Below are positions 1 through 12,232 of a stretch of DNA of 64,000 nucleotides, one piece after another; positions within the stretch are counted from its first letter, which is position 1; each line of letters starts with the position of its first letter. Under the pieces are notes generated by a model. The model saw only the letters and a list, made by a program, of their open reading frames with translations, searched no databases and was not told the DNA's origin. A program made the position numbers and the translations under genes. The stretch is from Vanessa cardui (Eukaryota > Arthropoda > Insecta > Lepidoptera > Nymphalidae). The stretch lies in NCBI RefSeq assembly GCF_905220365.1, contig NC_061124.1, positions 10,604,501 through 10,668,500 of the forward strand. The letters run 5' to 3'.

Positions 1-884
1 TCCGCCTAATTATTTGAAGCACAACCTTAAACGCAAAAATCTGTTTTTGAAATGGTTTCAAACAGGTTTCTTACATTGCAGACACAATTTCGGACATTTT
101 AAGTCTGTGCTTATACTAATTCAAGGCATAAACAGACACTAAATAAAAAAGTAAGTTCTTAGCTAGGGTTGGTACTAATAAATACTGTATCTAAAAAAAT
201 ATATTTTTTAATTGTTATTTACATATTCAAAAACTTGACCAGTTCTTATAATCAAATTGATATAAATATATTCTTATATAAATAAAGTGCGTATGAAATA
301 TTTGTAAGAAATTATTTATTATAATTTTTAAGCATGGCAACCCTGCTGTCAGCTAAACATAGACGTATAAGCTAGAATGGCTTATAATGTATCGCGTGAC
401 GGTAATCACAGGCGGTGCCTTGCTAATTGTGCTGGCGTGTCCAGCTGAGCCGTTTCCTGTACGATCGCCATTCATTTTTACATTGTCCTACATCGTAATC
501 GTTTTATTGTGCAACGTGTCATATGTACGTAGCTATTTGTTTCGATAATATAGTTAAAATCTTTCATTGCTAATTGATTCGTTTATTTGTTAGCAATCGA
601 ATATGATAGACTAGATTCGATTATTTTAACTTTGAGGAATATTTGGAAATGACAATATGTGTAGTTTTTAACTGTGTCCATTGTCACTTCATGGTAGACA
701 ATGAGCTCGGTCGATATACTGAGGAATGTCAACCATGACGACTGTCATGGCGTAGGTGACACACAGGTTACTCCCGGTGGCCACTTAATGGTACTGAGAT
801 ATATCGGAGAGACCGCCTTTACTCGTTACGGTTCTTCCGATCCGAGAATGTAGACGACCATCGTCTAAATAAGTGGTTAAGATA
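1..884. other. AT-rich noncoding DNA
   Basis: No frame, repeat or RNA gene is supported. The moderately complex part at 400-480 and 700-880 has no recognisable content. Confidence 0.6.
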
Positions 885-958
885 GCCACATAATCCGAAT
901 TCTCGTAGTGGTTTTACGAATTTTGCTGATGTTACATCTAATTTGTGTCGTACTATAA
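885..958. mobile_element. Terminal fragment of the 11920-type MITE
   Basis: GGTTTTACGAATTTTGCTGA followed by GTTACATCTAATTTGTGTCG matches the right end of the copies at 11920 and 63520. The left end is not found, so this is a fragment. Confidence 0.65.
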
Positions 959-999
959 GCCAGGTAACTTTAGAGGGTATCCTCTAACGTAAGTCTCGA

Positions 1000-1135
1000 A
1001 ATCTATGCTTATAATAAAATTTGCAAGAACTAAACCGAATTTGATGACATTAGGTTTGAAGCAAGCTTGACCTACACGGAACGACATAGGCTTTTTGCCT
1101 AAAACTTGGCGACCAAGCCCCTACTGTTACTTCTA
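1000..1135 (+). mobile_element. Degenerate Helitron-like fragment (family 4)
   Basis: ACTAAACCGAATTTGATGAC, TTTGAAGCAAGCTTGACCTA and GGAACGACATAGGCTTTTTG match the pattern of the 25478 copy (fully: CCGATTTTGATGAAATTTGG type). It is a diverged remnant. Confidence 0.55.
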
Positions 1136-2204
1136 AATAAATATACTACTACTTATTTTATGTATGGTAAATATAACTCAGGTACATAATAATTAATAAC
1201 TAACAACGAAATATATAACAAAGTATTAACAAAAGAGGCATGGATGAAAATGCCTAGCCATATGCACATATATATATGTTGTATTTAATTTATTCCATCT
1301 ACAAGTTTAGGTCGGAAATTGAATTAAATTTTAATATGTTTACGTGATTTATTCTGACCACACAATCAGCATCTCATTTCACGCCCTTACAGATACTATA
1401 AATTGGGTCTAATGGATATAATTCTTGTATTTTAACCAAATAGGCTTGTTTGAGTCTGAAAAATAGTTTTATATGTGATAGATTTTACTAATAATTTAGT
1501 TTGTAGTCTGTGTGAACTGTCGAAAGAAAATGCATCGCGTAGAGCTTTGTGAAATAGTCAAAACATGCTTATATTTGAAGAAAGATGAAGGCTTTATAGG
1601 GTCGGAGTATATTTACGAGCTCACTTTACTGTCATAGTTTTAATTTTTTTTTTATTTAAAGTTCTGGTGAGAATCGGAAATAATATATCACTTGTTTATG
1701 CTATTGGGGTTAACTTTGGGATTCACTATGAAAAACGTACTTAATACCTTAAGTGAGTACGAAAGTTTAAACCGCTAGATCTAAGAAATAAAATTATTAC
1801 ATTCTTGAAACACATGATGAGGTGAACTCAAAACCTTAGTTTTTGAAACTTACACACCAGGCATTTAATATTAACCGACGATAAAGGATAACTTAATTTT
1901 CTTAACTTGTAACTTATCTATTGTAGATTAAAAACCCTGAGCATAATGTCAGGTTCAATCCCCCATTTTATCATCTTAGTGTGTGTTTTTGAGTCACTTG
2001 TAAGTTTACTAAGTTATTGATTCGCTTAATTACTAATTGCACTATATACTGAGTACTGCTACAAATTCTTCTGGCATAAAACCTTTTTATTTTCACGCCA
2101 TAAGAACTTTCAGAAACGTCCTTGGAGGGAATCAGGTATTGGCTAGGTTAGGCTTTCGTGTCGATGTAATGTATCTCGTGCAATGCTCCACCTGTGGCTT
2201 CTTC

Positions 2205-2365
2205 TCAGTGTTGTAAGTGAACTCGCCCCCGCGCTCATCTGATTACGGAAACGCCGGGCGGCATTCTTAGAGCCTCTTGAAAAAGGACACACGGGAGTCT
2301 CACCTCATGCGTCCACGGTCCCAAGGTCACGCTCTACCTTTAAAGCCTCGAGCGTCGGTGCTATA
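2205..2365. other. GC-rich island of unknown nature
   Basis: CTCGCCCCCGCGCTCATCTG, GAAACGCCGGGCGGCATTCT and GTCCACGGTCCCAAGGTCAC form a short compositional island. It could be a LINE 3' end or a regulatory element. Nothing decides between these. Confidence 0.25.
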
Positions 2366-3162
2366 TCGTAAAAATTACTCTAACATAGCCATTGAGCGTA
2401 CGGTCAAATATGATATATAATAACTACTTTAAATGCATCATTCATACAAAGAATATTCGATTAACACGATTTTTTAATTATTGCGATATTCCTAACACAA
2501 CTTAGGGAAATAGTAACTAAAGAGTGTCTTGTCTGTTTTTCTCTGTAGAACATACATTCCGAATCAGAGTTTTATACAATTCTATAAAATGGCGATTCAT
2601 AAGGGTTTGTAACAGCCATCATGAATTAAGTATTTTTTGATTTATATACATTTCGAGTTTTAAACCGGTTGTAGCTTTATATTCAATCAAGAATCTGACG
2701 CCACAAATGTTACAAAAGTAAGAGCCTAAGTAAGTATGAATTATTATTTTTATGATTTAATAAAAATACTTTTTAACTGTTGTTATAGTAACATTATATT
2801 CTCACGATTATTCCTTTAAAATATGTATATATGACTGCATAAATCATGTTCGGTCACGGTCAGTTACGGTTTTAGTAGATGTATTAACATTATCATACAA
2901 ATCTTATAGTGCTGTTTTTTTTTGTATCCACGCAAAAACTGGTACGATTGAAATGGATGTTCCTACCATCACAGAATTTTATAAAAAAGGTTATTTTAAC
3001 AAAAAAAATATTCCACTTCAATACATAGAGATATTATAGCAGCAAACGTGGTTGATTTGCCGTTCAATTCATTCGCGGTTCATTTCAATCAATCGGTCAT
3101 CAAAACTTTACGAAATTTAAATGGAATCATTTCATAATAAAACTCTTTCTATTGTAAATCCC

Positions 3163-3218
3163 AATCTATGTATATATGACGTACTTATGGGCATAAGTAC
3201 GTCATATATACATAGATT
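3163..3218. repeat. Perfect hairpin palindrome, 27-bp arms, 2-nt loop
   Basis: The arms 3163-3189 and 3192-3218 are exact reverse complements (AATCTATGTATATATGAC and on to GTACTTATG), separated by GG. No related copy was noticed in the window. Confidence 0.97.
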
Positions 3219-5334
3219 AGGACATACATAAATAGTATATGTAAATGATTGGAATCTATTTGGAATCGATTAAAAAACAATAAAGAAAATTATACTTTAT
3301 TAAAAAATCTAAGGATGTATTTTATAATCCGTTCAAATAAGACCAGAAAACAAAAGTGAACGTACATGAATTTATAACAAGCTGATAATAATTGGTAAAA
3401 TTGTTCAAAATATAATAATCAATGTATTGTTGACCGTCCCCTTTCCTGTTTCTGCAAAACAATACTCAAAGTCAAAATCCAAATAATGAGTTTTTCGCGA
3501 TTATAAGCAAAACGGTAAGTTTATGTTAGTATCATAAAAATACTCCAAATAAAAATTGTATATCATAAAAATATCTACAATAAATGTATCAATACCTTTT
3601 TCCTACGTGATACCGTTTCTGAGATATTACGATTCAGAAAAGTTATCTACATTTTATCGACACCTAGATCGACTATTATAACGAATAAGGTATTGTATAA
3701 ATAAGTTAGTGCCCCTTTATAGCTTTACCAAACAAAATACAAAACATCTGAAGTGAATTTTATTGTTTATGTACTAGTAATTTCGAAGTTACATAATGTC
3801 TTCGAAAACGTACTTCAAGAAGGATTACGAGCTTCAACTCCAGCGGAGATCTGCTGATGTTTGGTGAATAAAAAAAATGTAAACCGTCACACCTAACTAA
3901 AACAAGAAAGTGAAAGAATGAGTAATTGTGAGCCGGTGGATATAGTGTAACTTATAAAAAAATGCCAAACAAAAACCCAAGACTTTAAAATTCATGCGGT
4001 AAGGTGAATATGCTCCGAGTTTACTGAAATTTCTGTCAAATATACCGTAAGAAAAATAACCTTTGCGCAATTATAAACATTAAATAGCTACCTTATATAG
4101 TCTTTATTTTTGTGTTAATTATTTTTAATATTTTCTTTTTTAAATTATCCATTTTCTTCTAAAACCATTTATTTGACTTCCCTCAGTCAGTCAGGTCAGT
4201 TAGTAGATCAAATCATCGAATGATATTTTGAAAGCAGTTTTCTGTCGATTGAATTAAAATAATACTCACCTTTCTTTCGTGTACGTGGCAATACGGTAAA
4301 CTAAATATGACTTTAATGACAATTAGTAAAAATTGCAGCCATATAAAATCTGGATATTAAAAAGTATTTTTTTAATTTATTATAAATTAGTTGAACGTGA
4401 ACCCACGCGAAATTTATAAAAATTTAACCTCTAGTACACAAATCGTCAACTCTCAGATTAAGCCCTCGAAGAGTGGATTAACAAAATAGCCAGTTAAGGT
4501 GTAAAGAGGTAACAAACAGTTACTATCGCTTTGCTTCAAACAGCGACTTACTTACAGATATCCATGTATTGCATTCGTCTAAGTGCTTTTAAATTAGTTC
4601 ATAAAACACTTGTTTATAAAAAATAAACTTCGAAGAGTAGTTGAACCAAACATGAAACAACTCGTAACAGTTGCGCAATACCATCTTGAAAGTCGCGAGT
4701 GAAAATTCAAAGACAATATAAAACAAACTCGGTATACTTAGGTAATCTTATAATTACGTCGTATCATGCGAATTGACCGACCACCTGCGAATTCTTCTAA
4801 GAAAAACTTTATTTATAATTAATAACGACATTATAAGAAATATAGATATTATATACAAACTTTTTGCTTATATAACAAATTTATTTATGAAATTTAAAAT
4901 TAGAAACTCTTTATTTTAATGGATTTTAAATCTTTTATTTTTAAGATTGATATGTTCGTTTATTGCTATGCCAAGGGAACCCTAAAAGCAGTGAGAAGTT
5001 TATAAAGCCCTGATTGTAACTACGTTGACAGTGCACTTCATATTATGTGGGATTGTATTTTTAATTTTAATTATTTGAGTTAAATAAGTATGAGTATTTA
5101 TTTTATATTGTAGCTTTCATTGCAAATTTATAGACTAAATAAAAATATATAAATTGATCAAAAAATATAATTTATGATCAATAACAATCAAACTTAATAA
5201 TACATATGGCAATAACATGATTAAGATTTTTCTTAGGCTCGTTGTTTTATATTTGGTCGGAATATTGCGATACTATTTTCTCAAGAATCGTCCGAGATAT
5301 GGTTGGCTACATGTCAATCCTACTCTAAACATAG

Positions 5335-5600
5335 GGCTGTGGTTAGGAGGAATGCGGCGCTGCCGGCGGCTCGGCGCCGCGCCACCCTCCTCCCATTTCA
5401 CGTTTCTCAGAAGGGAATTTTCAATCATTTCTCTGTACTCTAGCTCGCCAACTGTCATTCGATGCAATATCAAAGTAACATTAACTCCCTCAATCAAATG
5501 CGGCAAAAACTAGGCCCTGCAGGTCCCCGGGTCCCTCTTTGCGTCGTGATAAGCTACGATCGTGCGCACCTACTATGCTCGGTGAGATTTTGTAGGTTGT
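5335..5600. promoter_or_regulatory. GC-rich island, possible promoter or first exon
   Basis: This contains GCGGCGCTGCCGGCGGCTCG and GCCCTGCAGGTCCCCGGGTC in otherwise AT-rich DNA. Frames are open on both strands for 70-98 codons, with no recognisable domain. A donor-like GTGAGATTT follows at 5581. Confidence 0.25.
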
Positions 5601-6266
5601 TATTGCCTTTCATTTCGTCAGTCATCGTTCGAGTTTTTTGTACGGACGAATTGAAACGTTTTAGTAAGCGATCGTAACGCATGTTCTCTAATTCGAAACG
5701 TCCGTTTTTATCGACGTTTGAAAAATTTAAATGCTGTTCAAATAAGAATCAAAAAAAGTATATTTGACATTAATTTAATTTTGTTTTCGTGTTTTTTTTT
5801 ATCATTGTCGTTTTGTATTGTATTCGATTTTTTGAAATTGTATCGAATATTTAGAGTTTAATGGCATAGAAAAGGTAGAAATTTAAAAAGCTCAATAAAA
5901 AATAGTCGCTACTTCATAAAAATGGCTTCGTAAATTGTATACTTATTTGTGTGAGAAAAAATGTAGTGTTTATTGCGGTGTTATCATTTAAAATTCAATT
6001 TAAAATTGTAATTATTCACTCACTCGGTAGTAAGCTGTTATTATATGAAGTTTATATTGCGGCTTTCCGTAAACTGGCTATAAATCTATCTTGAAAAGCG
6101 TTTCCTAGAAGGTTTCTCATGACAACACGTAATCCTCATTTCGTCATATCGAGATAAGCATTAGAGATCAAATCTGAGTAGACTGGTGAATGCTTAGTTT
6201 TATATTTACTTACTTTATCAATATAAATGTGCTGTTAGAAAATAATCATTTTATAAAGTAAGTATA
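5601..6266. other. AT-rich noncoding DNA
   Basis: Nothing is recognised between the GC island and the pogo element. Confidence 0.6.
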
Positions 6267-6268
6267 TA

Positions 6269-7200
6269 CAGTGTAAACTCTATATAACGACACTGAACGG
6301 ACTGTGCATTTTATGACGTTATAAAGAGTGGTCGTTAAATGAAGAGAAGAAAAATCAGAATTCGAAAAAAAAGTTTAGTTTAGTCTATTGTTAGTAGTTA
6401 TGTACAAAAAATATATATATCTTATTTGAACGCTATTGCGTATACTCTGTTATTTTTGTCTGACGCCTTTTCCTGCACCAGTAATTTTGTTGTATAATTT
6501 TAATTTTTTTATTTATATCTGATGTAAAGGAAGTAATTTTCCAATAATTTAGCTGCTTTCAGAACTTCTTTAACGCTCGGTGGAGGCTCAAGCTCATCCG
6601 TCTCATCTTCTTCATCTCTTTATTCTTGAACCTCATTTTTTCTCACTGAATCCAAAATTTCTATGTCTGTGAGTGAAGCCGTTGTAAGCAGGCAGTTGTA
6701 TGTTCGATGTATGTTTGAAAATTTACCGTGTTTCCTGCCATGTTGACCTGCTGAAGCCACTCAGTTAATGGCAGGTCGTCGTCGCTATCAAACTCAAGTT
6801 CTGTTTCCACCTCATCAATCGTAGAATACATATGATAACGTTGTAATCCATGACTCCTACTTATTAGGCATGGTCACAGTCTACACGAGCAAGCAATCCC
6901 AATTTGTAAACAAATGAACGAATTTCTTAGAAAGTTCCGACATTCGAGTTTATTGAGGGCTAGAATAATAAAGCGACAAAAGAACGTACACAGATGCGCA
7001 GTTTTTTCTAATTTTAGCAACTTAAAAGGAAAAAAACTTAATTTTTATTTCTCAATTTTTGTCGTTATTGAGAGTGGGTGTGATGCTATGTAGAGTGTCT
7101 CATTGTATAGAATATAAGCTAAACCAACTAAAACCAATTGATTTCGACGCTTTAGAGAGTTTGCCGTTAAATCGAGTGACGTTACATGGAGTTTACACTG
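6269..7200 (-). mobile_element. pogo/Tigger-type DNA transposon, internally deleted
   Basis: The terminal inverted repeats CAGTGTAAACTCTATATAAC and, on the other end, CAGTGTAAACTCCATGTAAC span about 25 bp and sit between TA dinucleotides (6267-6268 and 7201-7202), as in the Tc1/mariner-pogo superfamily. The element is 932 bp, too short for a full transposase. The remnant frame on the minus strand is listed separately. Confidence 0.88.
6520..6830 (-). pseudogene. C-terminal remnant of a pogo/Tigger (DDE) transposase
   Basis: The minus-strand translation from about 6825 gives STIDEVETELEFDSDDDLPL, then TEWLQQ, and further on LEPPPSVKEVLK and LLENYFL after frame changes. This acidic tail, and a LENYFL-like ending, are typical of CENP-B-like transposases after the DDE domain. 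Stops and at least one frameshift interrupt it, and the DNA-binding and catalytic parts are absent. It is non-functional. Confidence 0.75.
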
Positions 7201-7202
7201 TA

Positions 7203-8123
7203 TATAGTTGTTAGTATGAGAAGAACAGTTTCGAAAATAATTATGATATTATTATTTTTTTCCAAATATTAAATATCACTAATTACGTAGATTTTTATAC
7301 AATGATATCAGTCATAATTATTGATCATGTCAATAAAAACAAAAAAGGTTAGATATTTTTTTTTATTTTTACAGAGTCAAAAGCTTAGAAAATATTCGAA
7401 ATATTGACTATAGGGGGTTCAATTTTTGTTACAATTATTTTTTGTTATAATATGTAATAACAAAAAAAATCTTCCCGATATATGTATATCCGATGAGCCT
7501 CGTAATTACTGTATTTAAATAATTCATTAATTTACAAATTCTGATGTATTCTTTTTTTATAGTATCTTGTGTAAATTATTGTTGTATATTATATTTATTA
7601 AACTAGTAACCGGTTATGTCATTAAAGATGATAATATAAATATTATATATTGAAAAGTATTTGACGGAAATCATCTTAACAAAAGTATTTTAGTAACATT
7701 TTATATATATTGCAAAATATTATTATTATTATTGTCTTGCATTGAATGATACATAAGTAATTAATCTAGCCCTAAAAAATACATCTCGATTTTTAAATAA
7801 TAATATAGATTTATTTTTATTTATATTTTATTTTATTTAATATTGATTTTTTATAAAATGATGATTAGGAAAATTGGTTACTTAATTTACATTTTATCAC
7901 GTTAAAATTACACGACTGTCATTGCTAATGCCTGGAGATAACAAGTTTGTAGACTTATAAAATATGGTACATATTACATATTAGGTAAATACTATTGATA
8001 ATTTTATTTTATTTTAAATTTATTATGCTGCTATTCTTGCCACCATTACACGCGCTCACGATAGGAATAGCAACTATTTTAATATTCATTCGTTTTGAAT
8101 TAGGTGGGTATTAATTTTGTTTT
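7203..8123. other. Very AT-rich noncoding DNA
   Basis: Long A/T runs and ATT-type simple sequence (for example near 7720). Nothing is recognised. Confidence 0.65.
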
Positions 8124-8131
8124 AATCAAAT

Positions 8132-8415
8132 CAATGATATTCTAATAAACAGATATGTTATACCCATAGTAAAAAACAGAAAAAAGTGTTCCGCGCCGGG
8201 GACCGTTTATTTTACATTTCGTTACAAGTAAAAAGGATAGCTTAATAAAAACTATAAGTAAAAGGGATAACTAGATGTTTTAATTACGCAAAACATATTA
8301 CTACGTAATTATGATGTATCGTAAAACGACTAAAGGCAAAAGTCCCAATTAGGACGTTTTCTAGTTTTCTACTTTTTGCGCGTTAATAACATATCTGTTT
8401 ACTAGAAGATCATTG
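8132..8415. mobile_element. hAT-type MITE with 8-bp target-site duplication
   Basis: The element begins CAATGATATTCTAATAAACA and ends with the inverted form (TGTTTACTAGAAGATCATTG). The terminal repeat is about 29 bp with two mismatches. The flanks AATCAAAT and TATCAAAT differ at one base, which fits the 8-bp duplication of hAT transposons. A second copy in opposite orientation is at 43856. There is no coding capacity. Confidence 0.9.
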
Positions 8416-8423
8416 TATCAAAT

Positions 8424-10240
8424 GAAATGATTTCACCTTTAATAGAAAGCTTATGTATATTGACGTAGAAGTCATAAAGAGTCGAACAACGTCATAAGTT
8501 TGTGAGTAATAAATCTAACGCAGTGCTGTCGGCAGTCAGTCGGATTGAAGTATCAAGAGTGACTTGATACGAAGGGCAAGGCCACAGGTTCGATGACCGG
8601 CTATTTAAGGACGGGATCTCGTTCAATGGCGTTCTATCAGCGATAACTCGTTGATCATAATGTAACGCTTAGATGTTTCGAAAGTTAATTTTATTTCGTA
8701 GTACTGATTTTGCAAGACTTGTATTTTTTTAAATTTTCGAACTATATTTTAATGTCATTTCTATAAATTTGTATTCGTTCATTTTATATATGGATAATTA
8801 TACCTAACCTTAATTTATTATCAATATTGAATTTTATAAAAGTATAAAACGTTTTATGTATACACTGTAGGTATTTGGTATTGCCATCAATAAATTCAAA
8901 ACAATGCTTAACATTAGAATTTATATTAGCTACGAGAGCTTTCTCGTAAAATGAATGTAAACATTAAATGCTAGTATAAAGTTATTAGTGCAGCATAAAG
9001 GTGCCAACGGTCAGCTCGTAAGGCAATAAATAAAATAAATGTAACAAGTTAACGACATTTAACTACTGGTGTTGCCCTGTGAATAATTTTTCTCATTTAC
9101 TTAGATTTATTATATATGTACTTCGTCGGCTTTAAGTTTATTATCTTGTAGTATTTTAAGCAAGGGTCTTAAGATTTTATGTTCGATAAATATTCTACTT
9201 TGAATTTTAATAATCATAATACATATAAAACCTAGTTTCATGGGCGTTCTATTTTTAAAAAAATCAATAAACGAGTATTTCAGTGACATAGTTCCTAAGC
9301 TATTCTTTTAATGTTTATTTGAGATTAACAGGACAATACATAGTTATTTATTTTTAGTTGTTTCAAAAGGTCATTGTTGGCATATAAGAACGCAAACTTA
9401 TTTGTATCTTAGTTTAAAAACGTTATTGACATGTAAGCTTGTAACCTTTTGTACTAATAATATACGTCGTTGCATTATTCGATGTAATCGTTTTATTTAT
9501 TTCCACCGAAATACCAGCAGACATTTTTCTTATATAATTTGTTTGTGCACAAATAAATTCCACGCAATCGTTCCACATAAGGCCGCGGAGACAACGCGGA
9601 AGACATCTATTCCCACACCTGATCGTTAGTACTTCGAAGGAAATGCACCGGCGATGGGAATGTAACTGCACCATTATTGACACTCGTTTCTATATTTGCG
9701 ATAAATGGAACATTCTAGATGTAATTGAAATAAGAAAGTTGATAACGAATAATTATGGGAACAATGAAAACGTAAAGAACTTCCAACCAATGTCTAATAT
9801 TAAACAGAATGACTGACGAAAATTTTGCATCGTATGTATGCAACATTGATATTCGATAAAAAAAAACTGTATGTTCTTCCCTAGTGTTACGACCATAATT
9901 TTTAATGGGATATTTAAAATTCGTAATAATAAATTCATTAATGAAACAATGGTTTAGTTTAAGCTAATTCGTCCTACCAAATCAATGTGAATTATCCCGT
10001 TCGATTTATAAATATTAATATCAGAACATACTTTATTCAAAGCTTTTACTTAACACTTTCGAAACATTTTCCAGAAATGAATTGGATGTGATATCTTCCA
10101 CTTTAAAAATAGAATATAGATTTAACAGAAGAGCCTGAAACTCGATAGGTTCTCTTTTCTAAAGTTTTAATTACAAAGTTATTCGGAATGACTTAGTCGA
10201 AGAAACTTGGCGTTGTTAACTTATCTTTAGTATTCGTGGT
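8424..10240. other. Noncoding DNA
   Basis: The segment 8510-8650 is more complex (GGCAAGGCCACAGGTTCGAT) but not a complete tRNA-like structure. Frames near 9402-9683 are open on both strands without recognisable content. Confidence 0.55.
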
Positions 10241-10254
10241 TATGTAATGATTAC

Positions 10255-10559
10255 AACACCAACAACAACAGCCTGTAAATTCCCACTGCTGGGCTAAAGG
10301 CCTCCTCTCCCTTTGAGGAGAAGGTTTGGAACATATTCCACCACGCTGTTCCAATGCGGGTTGGTGGAATACAAATGTGGCAGAATTTCTATGAAATTTG
10401 TCACATACAGGTTTCCTCACGATGTTTTTCTTCACCGCTGAGCACGAGATTAATTATAAAGACAAATTAAGAACATGAATCAGCGGTGCTTGCCTGGGTT
10501 TGAATCCGTAATCATCGGTTAAAATGCACGCGTTCTAACCACTGGGCCATCTCGACTCC
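10255..10559 (-). mobile_element. tRNA-headed SINE, family 1, with 14-bp target-site duplication
   Basis: A complete minus-strand copy from the GTT-repeat tail at the left to the head (GGAGTCGAGATGGCCCAGTG) at the right. The flanks TATGTAATGATTAC at 10241-10254 and 10560-10573 are identical, the signature of LINE-driven retroposition. Confidence 0.92.
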
Positions 10560-10573
10560 TATGTAATGATTAC

Positions 10574-11334
10574 GCATAATTAAAAATAGTTAATTGATGC
10601 CACATTAGCTGTGTAAGGAGCTAGTACTGTTATTAAAAATGAATTTAAAAAAGAGGTCCGAACGATTGTCTAAATCTAAAACGAATTTCACAAACGTAGA
10701 AAATGTTTCGTGTCAGCACAGAATAGATTATCTAAATATAAACGTACAATTACACGGAACGATTCTTCCAAAAAATGTTGTTTGAAACCATAACCTATTA
10801 TTATTATTCCAACAAATATTTTCCGGCAGTTGAGATGTCCATATATATCAAAAAGAAGGGACTTTCTATAAAAAATAGTACAAAAAATACAATTCATTTT
10901 TCTTATTTTATTATTTCATTTAAAATCGAATAAACTTTTAGAAATAATTAAGAGCGAAAAAATGATTAAATAAAATTTTATTTGAGTGGCAACACAGAAC
11001 ACCTATTATAAAATCATTCGTTTTTTTTTCTTGTGCGAATAAAATTTTATGAGTAAATGATATAACGATAAAGTTGCGTGTATTCCTCAACACATCTCGG
11101 TAGAACATAACACTAACTGACATTTCAACATATATGAGAAAAAACGTTATTTATTATAGCATGACGTATTTTTAATGTAACATCTTCTAAATTGAAAAGA
11201 AGAACTAAAATGAATTCATATTTAATTTTCTTATTTCTTGCAATCATATACATTTAATTTAAAAGAAATATAAGTCAAGTAACAATTAATATGTACTGAA
11301 ACACACATGAGGGAAATTTATTGACAACCTCTGA
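10574..11334. other. AT-rich noncoding DNA
   Basis: Only short low-complexity frames, and nothing recognised. Confidence 0.6.
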
Positions 11335-11505
11335 GTTCGAGTAATGAGTGCGCCGGATTTTTATGGGTATGTCAATCCGAGGCCCGGGTTCGATTATCGG
11401 CCGAGTCGATATAGAAAAAAGTTCATTAGTTTCTTGGGTACGACAAATGCTTTAGCTACTTATGATCAGAGTAATGTATGTGATATTGCCAATGTTTATA
11501 TTTGT
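11335..11505 (+). mobile_element. Degenerate family 2 SINE
   Basis: A diverged plus-strand copy. GCCCGGGTTCGATTATCGGC (B-box region) is followed by AGTTCATTAGTTTCTTGGGT and then ATGATCAGAGTAATGTATGT. It retains the family's order of blocks but lacks the first part of the head. An open frame at 11344 is only this repeat. Confidence 0.7.
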
Positions 11506-11919
11506 GTATTTATATTTAAATTAAATAATTAACATGTAGAAATGTACCAAATTATGTTTCAAATATTTCAAGGTCACGTCTAAATAAGTAACTTCTAAGA
11601 GTTAACTCCTCGTGCCTCAGACTTGTGACGAGCGAATACATGGTGCTCCTACAAAGCGACACGTTCTCTTGATGACGGTTAAAAATAGTTGTCGTCGAGC
11701 AATTGAAACGCTGTTCATTCTAACTTCCCCCCTAATTGCTGTTGCTATTCGTTGAAATGTTTACTACGTACGTAATATGAGTTAGGCTTGCTTCATTAAA
11801 TTCTAAATGTGAACAAAATACGTGCGAATATTATATAACGCACTTTATCGATAATTATTATTAGTGGATTTCGCGCGTTATAAGATTGATATTACAAAAT
11901 GCAAACTGTACATTTGTGA
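11506..11919. other. Noncoding DNA between a SINE relic and a MITE
   Basis: Nothing is recognised. Confidence 0.55.
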
Positions 11920-12232
11920 AGTACGACGCAACTTAGATGTAGCATCTGCAAAATTTGTTTACTGCCGAATTACACAACCAATAGAAATAGCTCCCTATCG
12001 CGTCATTCGACGCTATTCGTCGCTATAGATTCTCGCGTCAGTTCAGCCCGAGAAAGCATATCGACGTGTCAAATTGACCAACATACTAGGTCATACGATA
12101 TTACAAGTTATTACGTTTGTGTCAAAATCGTATTCACATAAGAAATAAAATTGATAATTTGGGATGGCTTACTCAATTCGGATGTAATCGGTTTTACGAA
12201 TTCCTGATGCTACATCTAAGTTGTGTCGTACT
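11920..12232. mobile_element. Inverted-repeat element (MITE-like)
   Basis: The 27-bp termini at 11920-11946 and 12206-12232 are inverted repeats with one mismatch (key part CAACTTAGATGTAGCATC). The length is 313 bp and there is no open frame. The superfamily is not clear because no clean target-site duplication is seen. Confidence 0.82.

Larger units (their letters stand above)
1136..5216. other. AT-rich noncoding DNA
   Basis: Apart from the GC island at 2205 and the palindrome at 3163, nothing is recognised. Frames are short and low in complexity. Confidence 0.6.

Noticed and set aside
5217..5677. Overlapping frames on both strands in the GC island
   Set aside because: They are open because of GC-rich composition. 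Neither strand shows a recognisable protein.
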